Assembly: GCA_015501605.1 (NCBI GenBank)
Contig: JADNRZ010000011.1
Coordinates: 1,364,001 to 1,428,000 of the forward strand
Length of the DNA: 64,000 bases
Direction: 5' to 3'
From: Panaeolus papilionaceus
Lineage: Eukaryota; Basidiomycota; Agaricomycetes; Agaricales
The notes below the pieces were generated by a model. It made no database searches. It was not told where the DNA came from and saw nothing but the letters and a program-made list of their open reading frames with translations. This document shows, one piece after another, positions 56,319 to 64,000 of the stretch (positions are counted from its first letter, which is position 1; every line of letters begins with the position of its first letter). The position numbers were made by a program, and so were the translations under genes.

Positions 56319-58288
56319 TCAGAACAATCCAGCCAAATCAGCAAACGGGTCCTTAGCCTGGTTCTGATTCGTCGTCGTCTGAGGTGTCGACTGCTGCTGC
56401 TGAGGACGCTGCTGTTGTTGTGGCTGCATAGGTTGTCCCATCATCGGCTGAGGTGAACTACCCCACATCAACGAGGGAGCCTGCGCGCCGCCAAATCCCA
56501 TTCCCATTCCATTAAATCCACTCATCCCAGCTCCGCCATTTGTAGCTTGCATTCCATTCCCAAACATGCCCGGAATCTGTGGTTGCTGCTGCAGCGGCGT
56601 CGCTCCTCGCGCAGCAGACGCACCGCCTACAGGTGTACCAGGAAGAGCGATCGAGGCAGGTGGTGATGCTGTCTGGCGTCCACCCATGGTGTTAAGAGGC
56701 GATGTTAATCCTGCTTGCATACCACTGAACATGGGGGTTGGTGCGTGAGTCTGGAGGAACCCTTGCTGCATAGGTTGCTGCTGTTGCTGGAAGAACTGTG
56801 GTGGCTGAGGAGCACCCATGCCGAATCCAGGCTGCATACCACCAAATCCTGGTACTTGGATGTTGGACTGAATGGGTACAGCAGGGGCTGCAAACAGGCT
56901 TGCGAGGTCATTGGCTGCTGTGTTAGAACCAGGGGCAGACGACGTGCCGACAGGCTCCTCAAAGTCGATCAGGGACGTTGCAGCTGCATCATTACCCAAC
57001 TCTTTAGGTATTGGATTGGCAGCAAATGTATAGTCGCCTTTCTTGAACGCTTCATATCGATCCAGAACGGTGTTGATCTGATCGTTGATTTGTAGGAATG
57101 TGTCTATGAAACGCAAAACGTGAACTCAAAATTATAAAGCAACGTGAAATGGACTTTACATACCGAGCGATTCGGGGTCATCTGTTTCAGCGTCGGAAAT
57201 CCAGGTCTGTAGTTTTGGACGCGCAGCGACGAGTATTGTGGCGACTTGCTATATTAAAAAATACGTCAGTATGAATTCAAGTTACTAAAAAAAAGAGGAA
57301 CCACTGACATCATACGCGTCTCCCGCTACAAACCTTTCTCCTCTCTGCGTGTCCACATTGTCCAGCATTTCATTCATAAGCACGACTTTGGTCTCCAGTT
57401 TATTTAGCTCAGTCAGAGACTGTTCGCGGTAATCAGGCTGAGCATCTGGATTGGCCCCCGCAAGGGACTTCATCAGTTCTTGAGCGGCGGCCAAATCGCG
57501 TGGTGTACCCCTCCTGATCAGTTCCTGCAACTTGGCAGACTGTGCTTCCCGATCTTCATTCTCGAGTTCAATCGCGCTTTTCAGGTTCTGAATTGGCAAT
57601 GTTCCAGTCAGGATTCGGAGAAAAGATTAATTGAAGGAACAGCACGTACGGCAGCAGCTGAAGCAGCAACACTCGTCGTCCTTGGTGCATCCCTGAAGCG
57701 ATAGCCTTTGAACGTCAACAGCCTATGCATATCCCTGATGTTTCCCAGATCCTCCTTCCATCGACTCTCTGAGCAAATCCCTTCTTTCCATCCGTGGATG
57801 AGCTCCAGAATCCTAGACATGACCGGTCCAGGGAAGGGTGGTGGGCGCTCAGGGAAGCGCCTGACGAGCTCATTGAGAAACTCCTTGGTCGCAATTTGCA
57901 AATGAAAGGGATAACCGCAGGATTGGACGAGTGTGTCTAGTAGTGATAGAGCAAGGATGGCGATGTGCGGGTTACGGTGGTTTGCTAGACGGGCGAGTGT
58001 CATGGCTGCTTCTCGTGGACTGCGGATATAGATAACAATGGCATAGGTGGATGGTCGGAGTGGCGGGCAGGTGGAAAGTATTCAACATAATTCATTCAGT
58101 TCCAAGCAATCAATAATTATAGAATAATTCAAAACTTACGTGTTTGCCTTCTTTTGATTGATATACTCCGCAACCTCAAGATGGAGTGCATAGTTAGGTT
58201 CATGCAACGACGGCTCGCACGCACGGGTGATCAGAATCTCCAACGGCGACGCACGCATCCACGATGAACCGGTTGGACTTTGCAACAT
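56319..58288 (-). CDS. VHS-GAT domain trafficking adaptor (GGA/Tom1-like)
   Basis: Five exons (58288-58140, 58019-57650, 57587-57309, 57248-57164, 57103-56319) encode 555 aa. Residues ~10-160 form a VHS domain (SPLEILITRACEPSLHEPNY, NHRNPHIAILALSLLDTLVQ, WKEDLGNIRDMHRLLTFKGY). Residues ~174-305 form a three-helix GAT domain (IELENEDREAQSAKLQELI, NKLETKVVLMNEMLDN, DTFLQINDQINTVLDRYEAF). The C-terminal 250 residues are Gln/Gly/Met/Pro-rich and end in DPFADLAGLF, which resembles clathrin/adaptor-binding peptides. No GAE ear domain is visible, so the protein is closer to Tom1/Lsb5-like designs than to full GGA proteins. It should act at the Golgi or endosomes in sorting ubiquitinated or Arf-dependent cargo. 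Intact. Confidence 0.88.
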
Positions 58289-61200
58289 CTTTCTAGGTTG
58301 TTATTTTGCAATTCAGCCGTCGGATAGGATCTGTGTGTGTTGACTGAGAGCTGTCGTTGTTGGAATTCCAGACTTGTGCTTTTGCTCCTGCTGCGAAGAG
58401 GTGCGAAATCCAAGCCTGATCCCCAGAGATTGCAGGCAGAACCAGAGAAAGACCAAACAGATATTGGAATTTGAATAGCTAAACCTCTGTTCACCTATTA
58501 GAACGAGCTATAGCAGACTGCTCTGAACCTGTATAAATATGACGGTATTCTGAGTACGATTGTCCGTTATTGTAGATTACCACCGCCGTTGATGTATTAT
58601 CTAGGGTCGGGCGGTATCATAATAAAGTATTAAAAACTCACTAGCAGGTGCTATTTAATGCAGGAATATTGAGAATGTTAAAGAATTATGAAGTGGTGGT
58701 CCAGGGATAAAGGTGTGCAAGTTGATACCTGTTGATCGCGTGGCAGTCTTGGTGTCAGCATCACCGAGCAACCATTTGTGGCAGTCGCGCAGTGGCGGTA
58801 CCACTTGGCTCAGTCCTTCATCAACCCCCCAACAACGTCGACTGCCATCAACCTTTAAAGCTGGTGTGAGCATAAAATGGTTTCCACTGAACGGTTTATC
58901 AGGTTTCGCATAATATCTAGTACCCCTGACGCTTGCGAGCCCCAAGACTAACAATATTCTGGATTACTGATGATCATTAGCCTTGTCTTGCTTTATAACT
59001 ATGGGTCTTGTATTCCTACGTTCTTGCGGGATATTATCTAGAGCTCGAACGGAGGTCAAAGGTATACGGATACTTAGCTCAAACACGGCCGACCTTCCGA
59101 ACCGCACAATCACAGCTAGTATTTGGCATATTCCAACATGATCAACTTGTCCAGTCGCATTGTGCCATCGTCTGCTTTAGTCAACTTCCAATCATCAGGA
59201 TTTAAACACGTTGTCACCCTCATCCAAAGAGCTGGCGCATCACGAGGAACCTATGCTCATTGTCCATTGTTCTCTGGTACCACGCATCTGCAATGCAAAA
59301 AATGGACCCCGTCTTGTTGCTGCTTTTCCGGCTTTTTCTCACATAAATAGGAACATAAGAAGTTCAAGAACCTCGATTTGAGTCTTCGAAAAGATGACCG
59401 CTCGGCTACTTACCTTATCGATGATGAAAAAAGAGGCCCCGGTATTTCGCCCATCCTTGATCAGTAGCATATAAAATCTACTGGAGATATCAGCCAAAAT
59501 CGTCTTACTGATGCTTATCCTTATTACCTGGCTATCCCCTGCAGTCTGAGCGCATCTCGGGCACTATTGTTCGAAGGGTTATTTCAACCTCCACCTGTGG
59601 ATATACGTACTAAGATGCGGCATGTCTCCCAAGAACTTGAAGGATATGTATAACCGTTCCCCGTGGTCCGCACAACCTCCCCGTCCCCGCAACCTCAGGA
59701 CCGGCGGGTCAGTCGATCAACCTACGGCTGTGGAGCAAACTCAATCGAATATAAACACTGCTGTAGCGCATGGCGCGTTAATTCGTCACTGTGTCCTTTA
59801 ATAAGACTCTGGCGATTCTAGCAGGTCATCGCACCGAATACCCCAAGAATACTTTGGAAGTGTGAGCAAGGTCACAACTGCTCCGCGATTCATCTCCATC
59901 GCGCCTGGACTCTCCCAGACTCGGTATGTAGAACTCTAGTCTAAGCGTGGTAGGAGCCCTGTTTCGAACCTCCAAAGTCATGAGACGGACTGAGATCTTC
60001 GCCTGCTCCCCCTGGGTAAGCATATCGATCTGCTACGCAATTTTGGCGGTGAGTCTGTCTCGCAGTGATTTTAACCACTGTCGTCCGCTCCTATAGGTTG
60101 GCTGAGCGCCCCGGAATCTGTTCGGAGTATATGTATCTGCTCTGAGCCAGCAGTGAACATTGCTCTGATATATCAGTTCTCCACTCTCAGTCAACTGTCG
60201 CGAGTGTGGGTTTTTGTGTCTAGATATTGACAGACATCCTGTTCAGCGTCGTTTGATCGTCGTCCTCGTCTCATGCACAGGGTCTGCGAGGGTTCAAGTC
60301 TGTCTATGTCCACTGGCCTAGACAAGTCGACGCGCTTTTAGGAATGTGGGGTTCCCTGCAATCTAATCACATGCCAACGGAATTCGAGCGGATGTATGAG
60401 CGGAATCGACCCTAACAGGCAGCCGCACATAGATTTACCGCCCATTGGTAACGTGTTCATCTAGTAGTTAAAGTACGCCGGTCACGAGCGTCGCAATCCG
60501 GCCTGAAATCGTTGCAATTGGGACTGAATTTTGACCATGCTGTGAGTGTCCCGAGGTTAAAATCTTTGCTCTTTGTATAAGCGCTCCGGTAGGCGTTCAA
60601 ATTTTAACACAAGTGTTGTTTATGCCCTGACATGGCTTAACGCACTTGCACGGGTTTCGATCCACTGAGTGGCCGACGTTCTGAGCAAACAGTATGTGCA
60701 CCATTCGCGCTAAGATAACAACCATCCGAGAGAGAGAGAGAGAGAAAGACCCAACAAAGCAACGGAGGATACAAACAGCCTTACACACCCGAGGCAAAGG
60801 CACGGGCCAAAGTCTAGTGCCAGGTAAACATGTCGTGAGAATCACAGCCGAATGAAACACCACCCTGTCGTGGTTATCCCGGAGAGGGGTGCTCCATCGC
60901 AGTTCCGTCCAGAGTTGTTCCCCACACAACACGGGAGCAACTGGCCCAGACTGGTAGTCCCACTCAATAAATTGCATCCGACAGGAGCGATGTTCAAGTA
61001 GATTCGTTCGAGATTTTTGAGTGTCCTGTACATGTACAGAGAGCGTTGAAGCCATCGACAATCTGAGGAAACAAGGAAATTTTGGGCTCCTTGGAATCAC
61101 GAGAACGATAATCGGCAAGGTACAGAGTTTGGATGCCAGTGATGATGGGACCTCGAGGAATATCGATCACGGGGCCCGTTTCTATATCTATTGTTGTCGG

Positions 61201-64000
61201 GGTAATAATAATGAACCCAGATATTACTAGCTGTTGCACCTTGTTGCCCTCACACTTACTTGTCTTCGCGCGGAGGTCCGAGGACCATTCACCGGCGCTA
61301 CACCTAATTTGAGTAATCTATCTTCGTATGCCTAATTACGGTGCGCCACATCATACGTTCTAAGTTTGGTTGTGAGGGTCAGGCGCTGACGCATCACAAG
61401 TGTCTCCCCTCGAATTCAAAAATCTGACATACAGCTCCTCTGTTACATCGCAATACAGATTATTATCATCACACGAGCATGCCATGTCGATAGGAGCTAA
61501 GAATACTTCATCACAATTTAACTATAGAGCAGCTAACTATAGCCTTGCTTTGAACTTCTGGAAAACATGTGCTCGGACAAAGTGTGAAGTCGTGACGAGC
61601 GATCTGGTTTTGTTGCTTCGTTCGAACGCCAACACGTAAAACTAAAATCACCTAACGAGATTTCATATATCATACCTAAACTTGCCGTAGGCAAAGTATA
61701 TATTCCAAGACCTTTCTAAGCCTCGTTTTTAATATCAAGTCTTTATGTACGAGATAATGTGGATCTACCCAATGCGGATCAGGTTTGATGCACTCTCGAA
61801 TGTCAACTCTCCAGGGTAAAACATGCTGGACACATAAAAGTCATGCACCCACACTGCATCACAATCACATTCTCCCCGTGGCCTTTCGGCACTCTCTAGT
61901 GGATATTTAGTCCCACAGCGCTATGCAAATTTACTCCTGAACCCATGCCTGCGCATGGCACCTGAGTCGATATTACGGAATGATTGTATTAGTTTCAAGT
62001 ATTTGTTTTTATATTTCACCGAGGTTGTCTGTTGATTACTTTTAGAAATCCAGTTTTGTCTCCTCGAACCTATGTATATGTCGTATATACTGGTCATAGT
62101 CCCATACGAATATACATTCAACAGTGTAAAAAGTATCACCCCCGTAATACCCGTTCTAAATTCGGTCAAGGACTTATATGGTCTCAATCGGCGGAGGAAA
62201 CCAAATCATCTATTTATTCCCAGAGTCAGTCATTCGAAAGTCACATTAGCAAGTTAACAGAATAGATGGCCTGTTAATAGATTCTATGTAGGTGATTGGG
62301 TGGGGCGACTTGCTCGTAAAGACGGCGCAGCATGATCAAGAGCTAGAAACCTGGGTGATGATCGCCCCTTTTAACACTACTCGAGCACATGTGCACTGAA
62401 TTCGATTTAGATCGAACTCAATTATTGCCGCAAGATTGAAAGCTAAAACATATCATTACCGCCGAGGGCATATCAGCTTCTCAATACATTTTGCTGGTGA
62501 CAGGCCGAGTGAAGGACATGAAAGCAGAACCAGGTGACAACACCGTCTACGCTGAATAGAAATATCTAACCTGTAGGTTGGATTTTTAAATTTTTCTGTG
62601 ATTGTGTGATGGACTGTTATGACTATCGACGGAGCTTCTACTCGTCTTTTGCGCGACACTGAATGCACCATTTGAGAGTCGATAGCTCAAGACATCATGT
62701 TAACCTCGGCTTGGCTTTCATTTTGGATTGTTTGATGTCTCAAAAGTGCCACATGAGCGAAGGCTACGCTTCTATGAATCGATGGCACTCACCTCTGTAC
62801 CACGCAGGATTGTTGGACGTATCTTTCATGAAGAGGGGACATCGGGATCGCCACTGGCAATAATCAACGGAACAGCCGCTGAGTTGGAAATAGCACCACG
62901 GCAAACACCGAAAGCCAGCGACCCTGCACATTTCCATTTCTGTGCGACGATGAGAGCCTTGACAATGACATTGACCACCACCTCATCGACATCACTCATG
63001 TCAGCAGTACATGTCCAACCTCGTGCCATTTTCATACACCTACTTAGATTCTTCCTGTGAGACCAAGTAGTTCTATTAAAAGGAACCTTAACATAGTTGT
63101 TCTCGGTGCATGTTGCGGTGGCAATAATCTACTGCTCCGAGCATAACCGCGGCTCTCCAAAAGATCGACAGATGCACACAGTTGTGTACCTGAAGCGGAT
63201 GAATATTGGTTGAATGCATCTTATATCGTCGCGTTGATGGCGCACATGGAAAGGGGTCAAGTTTATTTGCCCCACTCAGAAGGACAGCTTCACGCACACG
63301 CTTCGTCGGTGGAAACTAAACGACTGGCCCCTCTTTTGCACAATCGAGCTGTAAACTTCAGCGTACTCCTTGCGGGAATCTTTACGTCTATGTCTCTGGT
63401 GCTATTCGTGACGCATCATCACCTGACCTCTGGAGAAGGTGTGAGTTCAGTGCTTTCGTGAAATTGTGAAAACGAATATTTACTCGAGCAGTGTGTTTTA
63501 CCAGGTGCCTCTGCGACATCATAGCACCACATAATGCTCGCTTGAATATGGTTGACAACATGATGATAGTTGTACTTATCCAACACGATCCACAAGCCCT
63601 GTTGGTAAGTAGGAAACAGTATTGTTGGCCTTGAGAACGTTGCTCTCACGTCGGCAGCACAGCGATGCCAGGTAGCTTTCGATGATGTAAGTCTTCGATG
63701 TCTTCTTCACCTCACGCTTAAAGGTTATGGGAATGATCACCCAGATTTCACTCCTTTGTTCTTGCTGTGATGGTCTATCTGGTCTCCGATTGGATTTCTC
63801 AGCAAGACGTCCTCTATGGTTGGAAACGAATCGCAAGTGCGCTTTTCCAAGAGGGTCGTTCACACAAAGTGTCACCCACCAGTTCTGACTCTGACTCTAT
63901 TCACGTTCTAGAGAGCGTCATCGTCATTATCCGAGACGGACGGCCTTTCCTTTCAGAGTGCCCTTTTTTTTAGCACCACGCATTCGCTTGTTGCTCACGA
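58289..64000. other. Gene-poor 5.7-kb right end
   Basis: I could not support any gene here. Observed items are a minus-strand 99-codon frame at 58655-58954, a (GA)9 run at 60728-60745, and a minus-strand 81-codon frame at 60994-61239 with protein-like composition (ETGPVIDIPRGPIITGIQTL). There are also scattered exon-like pieces at 63210-63970 on the plus strand (for example CDIIAPHNARLNMVDN followed by a GTAAGT) that do not join into a continuous frame. Two weak tRNA-box-like motifs occur near 60460-60510 and 60635-60665. The region may hold decayed genes or old transposon debris. Confidence 0.4.
60728..60745. repeat. (GA)9 microsatellite
   Basis: Nine GA units in the gene-poor right end. 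Likely length-variable. Confidence 0.75.

Noticed and set aside
60460..60510. tRNA-Asp-like stretch with GTC flanked by CGCCG/ACGAGC
   Set aside because: The T-loop consensus is missing and the stems do not pair, so it is not a tRNA gene.

Overview
The window is nuclear DNA of a filamentous fungus, almost certainly a mushroom-forming basidiomycete (Agaricomycetes). The reasons are dense short introns (mostly about 50-65 bp, GT...CTNAY...AG), microexons, divergent F-box/leucine-rich genes, tandem PPGP-type P450s, RING-H2 proteins with very long disordered N-termini, and a KMT1/Clr4-type chromodomain-SET protein. I saw no bacterial-style operons, CRISPR array or complete transposon. Gene models were spliced by hand from reading frames and splice consensus.

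Layout. 0-3 kb: the 3' end of an unknown gene and an intact F-box-like gene (+). 3-6.5 kb: two minus-strand genes for proteins entering the secretory pathway, separated by an AT-rich spacer. 8.8-10.1 kb: an F-box pseudogene. 11.2-13.3 kb: an isocyanide synthase fused to a TauD/PvcB-like Fe(II)/2-oxoglutarate dioxygenase (+), tail to tail with a six-exon EXPERA-type membrane protein (-). 15.1-17.6 kb: a UBA-UAS-UBX protein of the FAF2/Ubx2 type. 17.9-21.3 kb: two tandem degenerate F-box genes (-). 22.8-28.4 kb: a tandem pair of an unrecognised multi-pass membrane protein, the first intact (9 exons, 628 aa), the second carrying frameshifts, a nonsense codon and a damaged splice site.

29.5-32.8 kb: a chromodomain-SET histone methyltransferase. 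33.6-44.1 kb: two RING-H2 genes in tandem sharing intron positions inside the RING. 45.5-52.4 kb: three tandem minus-strand P450 copies, one nearly intact but with a damaged splice donor, one a truncated relic, one full-length but dead (haem cysteine codon is a stop). 54.0-55.4 kb: a three-finger C2H2 transcription factor (-). 56.3-58.3 kb: a VHS-GAT trafficking adaptor (-). 58.3-64.0 kb: no gene I can support.

Two kinds of DNA alternate. Single-copy housekeeping or regulatory genes (UBX, SET, RING, C2H2, VHS-GAT, EXPERA) are intact. Lineage-specific families (F-box, membrane pair, P450) sit as local duplicates in which one copy survives and its neighbours decay. The most distinctive metabolic gene is the isocyanide synthase-dioxygenase fusion; no transporter, NRPS or intact P450 sits beside it, so it may act alone or with unlinked genes.
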